From an uncultured Alistipes sp. (GTDB lineage: Bacteria > Bacteroidota > Bacteroidia > Bacteroidales > Rikenellaceae): DNA of 64,000 bases. The notes under the pieces are model-generated. The model searched no databases and had not been told where the DNA came from. It saw nothing but the letters and a program-made list of their open reading frames with translations. The position numbers and the translations under genes were made by a program. Position 1 is the first letter of the stretch. Each line of letters begins with the position of its first letter. Positions 34,335-42,408 of the stretch are shown here, piece after piece. The stretch is from NCBI GenBank assembly GCA_944320685.1, contig CALUIK010000001.1, forward strand, positions 558,001 through 622,000, in the 5' to 3' direction.

Positions 34335-35512
34335 CACTCGAACACTCGTTTAAGCGTTATACGGAATGTAGTGCCGCGCCCCACCTCCGACTCCGCCACG
34401 GCGATCTTGCCCTGATGGTAGTCCTCGACTATGCGGTGCGACAGCGAGAGGCCGAGACCCCAGCCGCGGGTCTTGGTCGTAAAGCCCGGCTCGAAGATCC
34501 GTTTCCAGTTTCCCTTCGGTATTCCCTTGCCCGTATCCTTGACATCGATAGTGACGGTCTTATCGTTGGCGCGGATATCGACGTCGATGTCGCCGTGTCC
34601 CTGAATGGCATCGAGGGCGTTCTTCAACAGGTTCTCCACGACCCACTCGAACAGCGCCACATTGAGGTTGGCCTTCACGGGAGCCATTGCCAGACCGTTG
34701 TACGAGAGGGTGACGTTGCGCGGCACGCGCTTGCGGAAATACATTATGGTCTCGCCGACAACCTCGTTCACGTTAGTCGGCGTAAGCACCGTCTCCGATC
34801 CGATCTTCGAGAAACGGTCGACGATCTTGAGCAGGTGGGCAAGATCCTTGTTCATCTCCTCGACGACCATCTGGTCGATATTCTGCGTACGGAGATACTC
34901 GATCCACCCCAGCAGCGACGACGTAGGCGTACCGAGCTGGTGCGCCGTCTCCTTCGCGAGGCCTATCCAGACGCGGTTCTGTTCGTCCTGCTTGGTGGAC
35001 TGCAGCGCTATGTAGGTGAAGACGATGAAAATGGCTATGATGACCCACTGCACATAGGGGAAGTAATACAGTGCCCGCAGCAGCGACGACTTGCCGTAGA
35101 AGATGATATGGCTGCGGTTGCTCATCCACATCATACGGACCGTACGGGGCGTATTCTCCTCCGTCAGTTCGTTAAGTTTGCGGCGGAACTTCTCGGGGTC
35201 CTTGATCACATCCTCGGGAATGCGGTTGTACGATACGAGATTGAGGTCCTGATCGGTTATGATGAATGGTATGTTGTTCTGCGTGCTGACGATATGCGAT
35301 ATGAGGGGGTCGGTCATGTAGTCGCCGAAATACTCGCGGCTGACGCGCTCCATGGCCGCCACCCACAACTCCACATCGTGCTGCTCCTTCTGTTTGAGCA
35401 CGTTGGCCAGCTTGTTGGTGTATACGAGCGACACCACTGCCAGAATCATGCCTATCACGAGCACAGATATGCGGCTGCGAAACGAGAACTTTCTATTACC
35501 CAATATATTCAT
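34334..35512 (-). CDS. Orphan sensor histidine kinase
   Basis: A 392-residue membrane kinase. Transmembrane helices lie at about 13-33 and 148-170, enclosing a ~115-residue periplasmic sensor with no recognised motif. The H box is KETAHQLGTP with H191. The ATPase domain shows the N box ENLLKNALDAI, G1 DTGKGIP, F FEPGFTTK and G2 GWGLGLSLS. No response regulator is adjacent, so its partner is unknown. It overlaps the DUF4271 gene and appears to be part of the long leftward operon, which may tie signalling to envelope functions. Confidence 0.92.
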   Translation of the reverse strand: MNILGNRKFSFRSRISVLVIGMILAVVSLVYTNKLANVLKQKEQHDVELWVAAMERVSREYFGDYMTDPLISHIVSTQNNIPFIITDQDLNLVSYNRIPEDVIKDPEKFRRKLNELTEENTPRTVRMMWMSNRSHIIFYGKSSLLRALYYFPYVQWVIIAIFIVFTYIALQSTKQDEQNRVWIGLAKETAHQLGTPTSSLLGWIEYLRTQNIDQMVVEEMNKDLAHLLKIVDRFSKIGSETVLTPTNVNEVVGETIMYFRKRVPRNVTLSYNGLAMAPVKANLNVALFEWVVENLLKNALDAIQGHGDIDVDIRANDKTVTIDVKDTGKGIPKGNWKRIFEPGFTTKTRGWGLGLSLSHRIVEDYHQGKIAVAESEVGRGTTFRITLKRVFE

Positions 35513-35612
35513 CGCACTTCCTCCATGACTTCCGTCTACGACAACAATCCGATCTCCGGCACCCGTATGCCGCGGAATAGCCTTCCCGCATCACATACCG
35601 GCGCGCGGCGCA

Positions 35613-37301
35613 TCAGTTGCGCTCGGAATCCTGTTCGCTCAAGATTTCGGTGTAACGGTCCCCGTCGTTCAGCAGTTCCACGGCGCGCATGACAGTGCTG
35701 TCGGCCGCGAGGTTGTACTCCACGACCCCCTCATAGTAGTTGTGGCGCAGCACTATGTCGCTGTTCAGCAGGTCGGTGATCTCGGCGCGGTAGGTGCGCA
35801 GGTTATCGGCCTTCTGATCCTTGAGCTTGGCCTCTATCTGCTTGAGGTCCTCGGCGAAGTCGGCGTCGTAACGCTCCTCCTTGGCCGTACGCTTGAGCAG
35901 GTCGAGCGCCAAGCGCGTCTTCGACTCGTAGGGCACATCCTTGTCGGCCATGAAACGCACGAAATCCTCGTAATCCTCGTCCGTGATAGAGAATGTGCGG
36001 TTGTCGACCTTCATGTCGGGATGACGCCGCATGTATCCGTCGAGGAAATCCTCTATGTAACCCAGATTGTAGAGTATCATCGCGAAGTTGCTGATATACT
36101 CCGGCTCGATCTTCACGTCGGGCATCAGCCCCTTGCCGTCGTACACCTTGCGTCCGTTGCGCGTGCGGAACTCGCTGATGAGCGAGTCGGGGATGATCTC
36201 GGCGCTGCCGTCAGACTTGTGCGCCGAGTAGTTTATATGCTGCACGCACCGCCCCGACGGGATGTAATACTTCGCCGTGGTGAGTTTCAGGTAGGCGTTG
36301 TACCCCAGCGGCACGAGCGTCTGCACAAGCCCCTTGCCGAAAGAGCGCTGCCCCATCAACACGGCGCGGTCGAGGTCCTGCAGCGCGCCGCTCACGATCT
36401 CCGACGCCGAGGCCGTATTGTCGTTTATAAGCACCACGATAGGCGTATCGGGCAGCACGGGGCTCGACTCCGTAGCGTAGGTGCGCTTCGACTGCTCCGA
36501 GCGGCCCTTCATCGTGATCACCTCGGTGCCCTTGGGCAGGAACATCGAGAGTATCTTCACAGCCTCGGGCAGGCTGCCGCCGCCGTTGTCGCGGTAGTCG
36601 AGGATCAGGCCCTTCAGGCGGCCATCCTTGCGCAGGCGCTCCACCGCCGCGCGCATCTCGTCGTAACAGTTCTCGGTGAAGTCGTTGTGGCGGATATAGC
36701 CGATGCTGTCGGCCACGAAGCCCGCATAGGGCACGCCGGGGATCGAGATACGCGCGCGCGTGATCTCCATCTCCTCGACCTTTCCGGTCATGAGCCGCTC
36801 CACGGCGAGGCGCACCGTCGTACCGGGCGTGCCCTTCAGCCGCGACGATATGTCCTCAGTAGAGCTGTGCGTGACATCCACCCCGTCGATGCTGACGAAG
36901 CGGTCGCCTATCTTCAGGCCAGCCAGATCCGACGGCGACCCCTTATACGGCTGCGCTATGACCACGCCCGAACTGTCGCGTTTCATGCGTATCAGGGCGC
37001 CGATACCGCCGTACTTGCCCGTAGCCCAGACCTCGAAATTCGACATGTCCTCCTCCGACATGTACTGCGTATAGGGGTCGAGGTTGCGCACCATGCCTGC
37101 GGCGCCGTCCGCCATCAACTTGTCGGGCGACACATCGTCGACATACTGCAGCGACAACTCGCGCATCATGTTGACCATGATCTCCATATTCCGGCCGAGG
37201 CCGAAATCGTCCTTCGCCGCACGCAGGCCCGTCACGGCCGCCGCAGCCACCAGCAGGACAACCCCGCCCTGCATCACCGCTCTCCTTATCTCCCTTTTCA
37301 T
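35613..37301 (-). CDS. S41-family C-terminal processing peptidase
   Basis: A 562-residue exported serine peptidase of the Tsp/CtpA type. An N-terminal membrane or signal segment (about 8-25) precedes a helical region with NLDPYTQYMSEEDM, a PDZ domain (IAQPYKGSPSDLAGLKIGDR), and the catalytic domain with the serine in NDNTASASEIVSGAL and the lysine in GQRSFGKGLVQT. It probably trims or degrades periplasmic proteins. A C-terminal ~150-residue extension is common in Bacteroidota. I start at ATG 37301, overlapping the upstream gene by 4 bp (ATGA), which supports this choice. Confidence 0.92.
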   Translation of the reverse strand: MKREIRRAVMQGGVVLLVAAAAVTGLRAAKDDFGLGRNMEIMVNMMRELSLQYVDDVSPDKLMADGAAGMVRNLDPYTQYMSEEDMSNFEVWATGKYGGIGALIRMKRDSSGVVIAQPYKGSPSDLAGLKIGDRFVSIDGVDVTHSSTEDISSRLKGTPGTTVRLAVERLMTGKVEEMEITRARISIPGVPYAGFVADSIGYIRHNDFTENCYDEMRAAVERLRKDGRLKGLILDYRDNGGGSLPEAVKILSMFLPKGTEVITMKGRSEQSKRTYATESSPVLPDTPIVVLINDNTASASEIVSGALQDLDRAVLMGQRSFGKGLVQTLVPLGYNAYLKLTTAKYYIPSGRCVQHINYSAHKSDGSAEIIPDSLISEFRTRNGRKVYDGKGLMPDVKIEPEYISNFAMILYNLGYIEDFLDGYMRRHPDMKVDNRTFSITDEDYEDFVRFMADKDVPYESKTRLALDLLKRTAKEERYDADFAEDLKQIEAKLKDQKADNLRTYRAEITDLLNSDIVLRHNYYEGVVEYNLAADSTVMRAVELLNDGDRYTEILSEQDSERN

Positions 37302-37765
37302 CTTCTCTTGTTGTCCATGTACATCTCCAGACGATACGCCACGCGCGCCACGGCACGGCGTATGCCCGTAATCTCGACCCACTGTCCATACTGGCGCACC
37401 TCGATCTCGTCCTCGCCAAGCAACGTGAGGCGGCGCACGATGTTGTCGGCGCGGAAGACCATCAGCTCGTCCGTCTGCGACACGGCACGGAATCCCGACG
37501 CCTCGAACGCCGAGACTATCCGCTCGCGGTCCTCATCCATAAGACACTCCACACGACGCGTGACAAACCCGAAACGGGGATATGCCGCCGAGAGCACCAC
37601 TACGGCCGCGGCCAACAGGCGCCCGCGCGTGGTCTGCATCGTCACGGCCACCGAGTCCCACACCGAGACCTCCATGCCCGACATGCGCAGACTCAGCCAC
37701 AATATGGCCACATATAAAACGCAGAAAGCGACAAAATATTTTATCGCACGAATCAAATATTTCAT
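37298..37765 (-). CDS. Small membrane-anchored protein of unknown function
   Basis: A 155-residue protein not recognised beyond likely conservation in Bacteroidota. Two hydrophobic segments near residues 5-25 and 50-65 suggest membrane anchoring, followed by a cytoplasmic alpha/beta region (ERIVSAFEASGFRAVS, ELMVFRADN, EIEVRQYGQWVEI). It overlaps the S41 peptidase start by 4 bp and lies 60 bp after ispH. An alternative ATG at 37789 would add eight residues. It may be an accessory to its neighbours, but nothing in sequence shows this. Confidence 0.7.
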   Translation of the reverse strand: MKYLIRAIKYFVAFCVLYVAILWLSLRMSGMEVSVWDSVAVTMQTTRGRLLAAAVVVLSAAYPRFGFVTRRVECLMDEDRERIVSAFEASGFRAVSQTDELMVFRADNIVRRLTLLGEDEIEVRQYGQWVEITGIRRAVARVAYRLEMYMDNKRR

Positions 37766-37828
37766 ATTCAACATATTATACCATTTCATGCCATCGTCGC
37801 CGCACCTTGCGGCGCAATCGCCCCGAGA

Positions 37829-38758
37829 TCATTTTTCATCCTTTTCCACACGCTCGGACTTCTCCTCGCTTTCCGGCGCCGCCGCATACGCATCGGCAAA
37901 CCGCCCGCGTATGGCCTCCGCGACGCGCGTCATGAGCCATGCCGGCGTCGAGGTGGCGCCGCAAATACCCACGCTTGCGCAATTCTCGAACCACTCGCCC
38001 CGCAGCTCACCCTCCTCCTCGATATTGTAGGCGCGGTCGTTGGCGCGACGGCATACGTCGAAGAGCACCTTGCCGTTGCTCGATTTCTTGCCGCAGACAA
38101 AGATCACCACATCGAAACGCTCGGCAAAGCTGCGCAGGTTGCGTTCGCGGTTCGAGACGCGGCGGCAGATCGTATCGTCCACCGTGAGCATGCTCTCGTC
38201 GCCAAGCCGCTCGCGCATCATGCCGGCCAGACGCCAGAAGAGATCGACGCTCTGCGTCGTCTGCGACAGGAAGAAGACAGGGCGCGCGAAATCTATCGCA
38301 CGCAGGTCATCCTCCCCCTCGATGACGACCGTAGGCTCGTCGATCTGTCCCGTGAGCCCCACCACCTCGGCATGGCCGCGCTTGCCGAGGATCACCACCT
38401 GACCGTTCACTTCGGCCATACGCTTGTGCGCCGCCACGACCTTCGACTGCAGCTGCGCCACGACGGGGCACGTCGCGTCGATGACATGTATGCCCAGCTC
38501 GGCCGCACGACGGAATGTCGAGGGCGGTTCGCCGTGGGCTCGGATAAAGAGATAGCGGCCACTCAACGACGGCATGTCGCCGTAGTTCACCGTACGCAAC
38601 CCCAGCTGCCCGAGACGCAGCACCTCCATACGGTTGTGCACGATGTCGCCCAGCGAGAAGACCTCGCCGCCATACTCCGCAAGAGCCGATTCGGCCTTGG
38701 TGATAGCACGCACCACACCGAAGCAAAAGCCCGAATTCTGATCTATCTCGACATACAT
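37829..38758 (-). CDS. ispH: 4-hydroxy-3-methylbut-2-enyl diphosphate reductase
   Basis: The last enzyme of the MEP isoprenoid pathway; a 309-residue iron-sulfur protein that makes IPP and DMAPP. Cluster cysteines occur in GFCFGVV (C12), DATCPVV (C96) and ICGATSTPAW (near 265). The HGEPPS and LGKRGHAEVVG histidine motifs and TICRR segment match the family. The acidic tail beyond ~295 is dispensable sequence. It lies in the operon 46 bp after cmk. Confidence 0.95.
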   Translation of the reverse strand: MYVEIDQNSGFCFGVVRAITKAESALAEYGGEVFSLGDIVHNRMEVLRLGQLGLRTVNYGDMPSLSGRYLFIRAHGEPPSTFRRAAELGIHVIDATCPVVAQLQSKVVAAHKRMAEVNGQVVILGKRGHAEVVGLTGQIDEPTVVIEGEDDLRAIDFARPVFFLSQTTQSVDLFWRLAGMMRERLGDESMLTVDDTICRRVSNRERNLRSFAERFDVVIFVCGKKSSNGKVLFDVCRRANDRAYNIEEEGELRGEWFENCASVGICGATSTPAWLMTRVAEAIRGRFADAYAAAPESEEKSERVEKDEK

Positions 38759-38804
38759 AACCTTCCGATCCTATAATCCGCATCCGCGGACGCGGACGCC
38801 GTCC

Positions 38805-39506
38805 TCACTTTCGGCACGCCTGCTCGTAACGCTCCATGAACCACGCCATCTGCTCGTCGACGCTCATATGGCTGTTGTCGAGCACCACGGCATCGTCAGC
38901 CTGCCGCAGCGGCGAGATGGCGCGGTGCATGTCTGCATCGTCGCGGGCGATGACGTTGGCCAGCACCTCCTCGCGCGTGACATCCATGCCCTTGCCTCGC
39001 AGTTCGGCATAGCGGCGGTCGGCCCGGACTCCGGCATCCGCCGTCATGAAAATCTTGAGTTCGGCATCGGGGAAGACCACCGTGCCGATGTCGCGGCCGT
39101 CCATCACGATGCCGCGGTCGCGCCCCATGCGCTGCTGCATCGCCACCAACTTCTCGCGCACCTCGCGGATCGAGCTCACGCCGCTAACGCAGTTGCTCAC
39201 CTCGATGGTGCGGATACGCCCTTCGGCCAGATCGCCGTTGATGTATATGTCGCTCGCGCCTCGCCCGGGGTTGAAGCGGAAAGTGATCTCAATATCCTTC
39301 AGCAGGCCCTTCACCGCATCCTCGTCCACAATGCCCGAACGTATGGCCCCGTGATCCAGAGCATAGAGCGTCACGGCGCGGTACATGGCACCCGTGTCGA
39401 TGAATATGTATCCCAGACGCGCGGCGATAGCCTTGGCGAAAGTGCTCTTGCCGCACGACGAGAGACCGTCGACGGCGATGATTATCTTTTTTCTGCTGTT
39501 TTCCAT
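38805..39506 (-). CDS. cmk: Cytidylate kinase
   Basis: A 233-residue enzyme phosphorylating CMP and dCMP. The P-loop is GLSSCGKST near residues 13-21, followed by IDTGAMYRAVT, the CMP-binding DGRDIGTVVFPDAELK segment and the LID-type region with EVLANVIARDDAD. The start at ATG 39506 gives MENSRKKII and lies 7 bp after the LysE gene stop; a longer frame would overlap that gene. Adjacent cmk-ispH is a widespread pairing in Bacteroidota. Confidence 0.95.
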   Translation of the reverse strand: MENSRKKIIIAVDGLSSCGKSTFAKAIAARLGYIFIDTGAMYRAVTLYALDHGAIRSGIVDEDAVKGLLKDIEITFRFNPGRGASDIYINGDLAEGRIRTIEVSNCVSGVSSIREVREKLVAMQQRMGRDRGIVMDGRDIGTVVFPDAELKIFMTADAGVRADRRYAELRGKGMDVTREEVLANVIARDDADMHRAISPLRQADDAVVLDNSHMSVDEQMAWFMERYEQACRK

Positions 39507-39513
39507 TTGTGTG

Positions 39514-40182
39514 TTACAATCCATGCGGCAATATGTTGAAAAAGGTCGAAAGAATGGTATAAATGCCCAGCAGGGCGATGATGATGCCCGCCACATGGTT
39601 TATGGTGAGCATGTGGCGCGGGCGGAAGCGGCGGCGGAAAAGGTCTATCGTGAGCGTGAGCAGCAGCCACCACACCACGGCCCCGCAGAAGAACCCCACG
39701 ATGGTGGCGCCGCTGCGCAGGAGCGAAGCCACGTCCTCCGAGCCGTCCATGCCGACGTTGAACATGGCGAAGAAGGCGAGGATGTAGGGTATGACCACGA
39801 CGAAGTTGGCCAGCGTGAAGAAGAACATCGACGTGAAATCCTGCCACAGGTTGTAGCGCCCCGCGCGGTTCTTGCGAATCTGCGGCACGGGGTTCTGGAA
39901 AAAGATGTACACGCCGACGATGACCACGAAGATGCCGCCGATGACCTGCAGTATGACACTGTACTCCTCGATCCGCGCCTGCAGCATCGAGTAGAAGAAG
40001 AATGCTATGATTGCCATGAGCGTGTCGCCGCAGGCGACGCCGATGCCCGACGCAAGGCCCGAACGACGGTTCTTGCTCAGCGTACGCTGTATGCACAACA
40101 CGGCAACGGGCCCCACGGTGATCGACGATGCGACGCCCACGCACAAGCCCCTGAGCAATATCTCGATTATGTCTACGAACAT
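39514..40182 (-). CDS. LysE/RhtB-family exporter
   Basis: A 222-residue membrane protein with about six transmembrane helices. The LysE-type signature near the N-terminus is SSITVGPVAVLCIQRTL, followed by the GLASGIGVACGDTLMAII helix. Members export amino acids or related small molecules; the substrate here is not determinable. I start at ATG 40182 (MFVDIIEI) because the upstream codons lead into the promoter. It is the first gene of the long leftward operon. Confidence 0.85.
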   Translation of the reverse strand: MFVDIIEILLRGLCVGVASSITVGPVAVLCIQRTLSKNRRSGLASGIGVACGDTLMAIIAFFFYSMLQARIEEYSVILQVIGGIFVVIVGVYIFFQNPVPQIRKNRAGRYNLWQDFTSMFFFTLANFVVVIPYILAFFAMFNVGMDGSEDVASLLRSGATIVGFFCGAVVWWLLLTLTIDLFRRRFRPRHMLTINHVAGIIIALLGIYTILSTFFNILPHGL

Positions 40183-40206
40183 TCTTCGACGGCTGTAACT
40201 TGACGG

Positions 40207-40237
40207 CAAAGTTAGGAATTTAATGTGGAATATTAAA
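40207..40237 (-). promoter_or_regulatory. Promoter of the LysE-to-yidD operon
   Basis: Minus strand: TTTA (40237-40234), 19 bp, TAACTTTG (40214-40207), close to consensus. It lies 25 bp before the LysE-family start codon. It may drive cmk, ispH and genes downstream; further internal promoters are likely. Confidence 0.65.
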
Positions 40238-40320
40238 GTCCGCCCCGCCTTTTGGGAGAATTGTTAATAATTTATGGAAAACTTTGTACCGCGCCGGCCA
40301 CATCGGAGGCGAATGCAAAT

Positions 40321-40328
40321 TATATTTG
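40321..40328 (+). promoter_or_regulatory. -7 promoter element of the DUF3467 gene
   Basis: TATATTTG, an exact match to TAnnTTTG, 25 bp before the start codon. A -33 element with correct spacing is not apparent. Confidence 0.6.
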
Positions 40329-40352
40329 CATGACACAAAATATTTCCGCGCT

Positions 40353-40670
40353 ATGGCAGAGATTCAGAAACAGGGCCTCGACATCGAACTGACCGAGGAT
40401 ATCGCTCAGGGAAACTACTCGAATCTGGCCATTATATCACACTCGACGTCAGAGTTCATAATCGACTTTGCAGCCATGTTGCCCGGATTGCAGAAAGCCA
40501 AGGTGAAGAGCCGCATAATCCTCACGCCCGAACATGCCAAAAGGCTGCTGCTCTCGCTGCAGGACAACATCACCCGCTACGAGAACGCCATAGGCAAGAT
40601 CGAGATTCCCAAGCCCCAGCATGCCGACGACACCGTCGTGGGCCTCGGCCCAAAGGTCGGCAAGGCATAG
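40353..40670 (+). CDS. DUF3467 protein
   Basis: A 105-residue protein of the DUF3467 family. It has the typical strands EDIAQGNYSNLAIISHSTSEFIIDF and the ILTPEHAKRLLLSLQDNI helix. Function is unknown; the family is small and found across Bacteroidota. I begin at ATG 40353 (MAEIQKQ), 25 bp after a -7 box; the upstream frame is not conserved in character. The gene is monocistronic. Confidence 0.82.
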   Translation: MAEIQKQGLDIELTEDIAQGNYSNLAIISHSTSEFIIDFAAMLPGLQKAKVKSRIILTPEHAKRLLLSLQDNITRYENAIGKIEIPKPQHADDTVVGLGPKVGKA

Positions 40671-40778
40671 AAGCGGGTACATAAAGGCGGCAGTATATGA
40701 AGGAGGGCCGGCTATGGAGAGGGGCCCCGATATGGAAAGGTCACGATGGAGAACCGGCCACGAAGAGGAACACGCTAT

Positions 40779-40787
40779 GGGGGGGGG
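40779..40787. repeat. Homopolymer G9 tract
   Basis: Nine G residues within the 427-bp spacer between DUF3467 and folC. The surrounding 40690-40800 stretch has several degenerate TATGGAGA/TATGGAAA units. No gene here is convincing. Confidence 0.65.
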
Positions 40788-40884
40788 TATGGAGAAAGGC
40801 CCGCATAAAGCGGCACGGCATGACGCCGAGGCATGAACGCGAACGCGGAGACATCGCTCCGTAAAGATAAATCAATTAGTTTTG

Positions 40885-40916
40885 ATGTTGTGAATAATAG
40901 ATGTTGTGAATAATAG
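40885..40916. repeat. Perfect 16-bp tandem duplication
   Basis: The unit ATGTTGTGAATAATAG occurs twice without a gap, directly before a strong hairpin. Looks like a recent slippage event. Confidence 0.85.
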
Positions 40917-40918
40917 AA

Positions 40919-40952
40919 GAGGGCCGGTGCCGCAATTCGGGCACCGGCCCTC
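40919..40952 (+). terminator. GC-rich hairpin between DUF3467 and folC
   Basis: A 13-bp perfect stem GAGGGCCGGTGCC / GGCACCGGCCCTC with an 8-nt loop, followed by GTGTTTTG on the plus strand. Its distance (about 250 bp) from the DUF3467 stop is large, so it may end an unannotated short transcript or folC read-through. Confidence 0.6.
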
Positions 40953-41097
40953 GTGTTTTGCGCATCACGCCACACCACGCCGCAGGCGGAGCAGACACCT
41001 CTCGATGGGCACATGTCCAGCAGCGCGCGGCACGTCGCGCATAAGGATGCGGGCGGCACAGACGCGCAGTGCCATCACCACGTCGACAGCCCTGCCG

Positions 41098-42393
41098 CTA
41101 CAGCACTTCGGCCACGACGAAGGTGCTGCCGCCGACGAATATCATGTCCTCGGCCGAAGCCAGCTCCCGTGCCCGCGCCAGTGCCGCCGGCACCTCCGCC
41201 ACGACCTCGCCCTCGAGTCCTGCGGCCGCGGCCTTCGCCGCCAGCTCTACGGCAGGCAGTGCCCGCGACACCGACGCCTGAGTGAATATATAATGGGCCT
41301 TTACGGGCAGTACGGGCAGGATGTCGGCCAGATTCTTATCCTTGGCGAAGCCCAGAACGCATATCTGGCGCGCATACCTTTCGGACAGGCGGTTCAGCTC
41401 CGCCCCCACATAACGCAGGCCGTGGGCGTTGTGGCCCGTGTCGCATATGACGAGAGGCTCGTGTCCCAAAACCTGCCAGCGGCCCGCAAGGTGGGTCAGC
41501 GCCGCGGCCGACGCGAGACCCTCGACATAGGCGCGGCGGCTTATGGTCAGCGGCGTCGACTCGTGCAGGTAATCGGCCGCGGCCGTGGCCGTAATCACGT
41601 TGTTGAACTGGTAGTCGCCCAGCAGGTCGATGCTTATGTCGTAGTCGAATTTGTCGCGCAAACGCTCGATGACCATACGCTGTATGTTCTCGTCGACACT
41701 GTGGGTAAGGCAGCGGAACCGCTCCTGCGCATATATCACACGCGACTTGAACGCTGCGGCATACTCCTCAAATACATCGTTATACTCCTCGTTCGCCTCG
41801 CCCAGCACTACCGGAACGCTCTTCTTGATGATACCGGCCTTCTCGGCCGCGATCTTGCGGAGCGTGTCGCCCAGATACTCCGTATGCTCGAGCCCGACGT
41901 TGGTCACCACGCTCACCAGCGGCGTGATGATGTTCGTGGCGTCGAGGCGGCCGCCCAGACCCGTCTCTATGACCGCAACCTCGACATCGCTCTGGTCGAA
42001 GTAGTCGAAGGCCATGGCTGTCGTCATCTCGAAAAACGACAGCTCCAGTTCGCCCATCTTCGCCTGATGCTTGTCGACGAAGTTCACGACCTTCTGCTTG
42101 GGGATCATCTCGCCGTCCACGCGGATACGCTCGCGGAAATCCTTCAGGTGGGGCGAGGTGTAGAGGCCTACGCGGTAACCCGCCTGCTGGAGTATCGAGG
42201 CCAGGATGTGCGACACCGACCCCTTGCCGTTCGTGCCGGCGACATGCACCGTATAGTAGTTGCGCTGCGGGTTGCCCAGATAACGGCAGAAGGCCGTGAT
42301 ACGGTCCAGCCCGGGCTTATAGGAGTCGCTGCCGACATGCTGGAACGACGGCATCGACGAGAAAAGATAATCTATGGTCTGAGAGTAGTTCAT
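41098..42393 (-). CDS. folC: Folylpolyglutamate synthase/dihydrofolate synthase
   Basis: A 431-residue Mur-ligase-family enzyme that adds glutamate to dihydropteroate or folates. The P-loop is AGTNGKGSVSH near residue 52, with the FEMTTAMAF strand, the magnesium-site GLGGRLDATN motif, and the C-terminal HNAHG and LGFAKDKN segments. Whether it has both activities cannot be read from sequence. It starts 15 bp after lnt on the same strand and is probably read from the lnt promoter. Confidence 0.95.
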   Translation of the reverse strand: MNYSQTIDYLFSSMPSFQHVGSDSYKPGLDRITAFCRYLGNPQRNYYTVHVAGTNGKGSVSHILASILQQAGYRVGLYTSPHLKDFRERIRVDGEMIPKQKVVNFVDKHQAKMGELELSFFEMTTAMAFDYFDQSDVEVAVIETGLGGRLDATNIITPLVSVVTNVGLEHTEYLGDTLRKIAAEKAGIIKKSVPVVLGEANEEYNDVFEEYAAAFKSRVIYAQERFRCLTHSVDENIQRMVIERLRDKFDYDISIDLLGDYQFNNVITATAAADYLHESTPLTISRRAYVEGLASAAALTHLAGRWQVLGHEPLVICDTGHNAHGLRYVGAELNRLSERYARQICVLGFAKDKNLADILPVLPVKAHYIFTQASVSRALPAVELAAKAAAAGLEGEVVAEVPAALARARELASAEDMIFVGGSTFVVAEVL

Positions 42394-42408
42394 ATGTTGA
42401 CTTTAAAA

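Noticed and set aside
40621..40836. A 71-codon frame after DUF3467
   Set aside because: Low-complexity Gly/Glu/Met/Arg repeats crossing a G9 tract, overlapping the end of DUF3467, no recognisable signal or domain.
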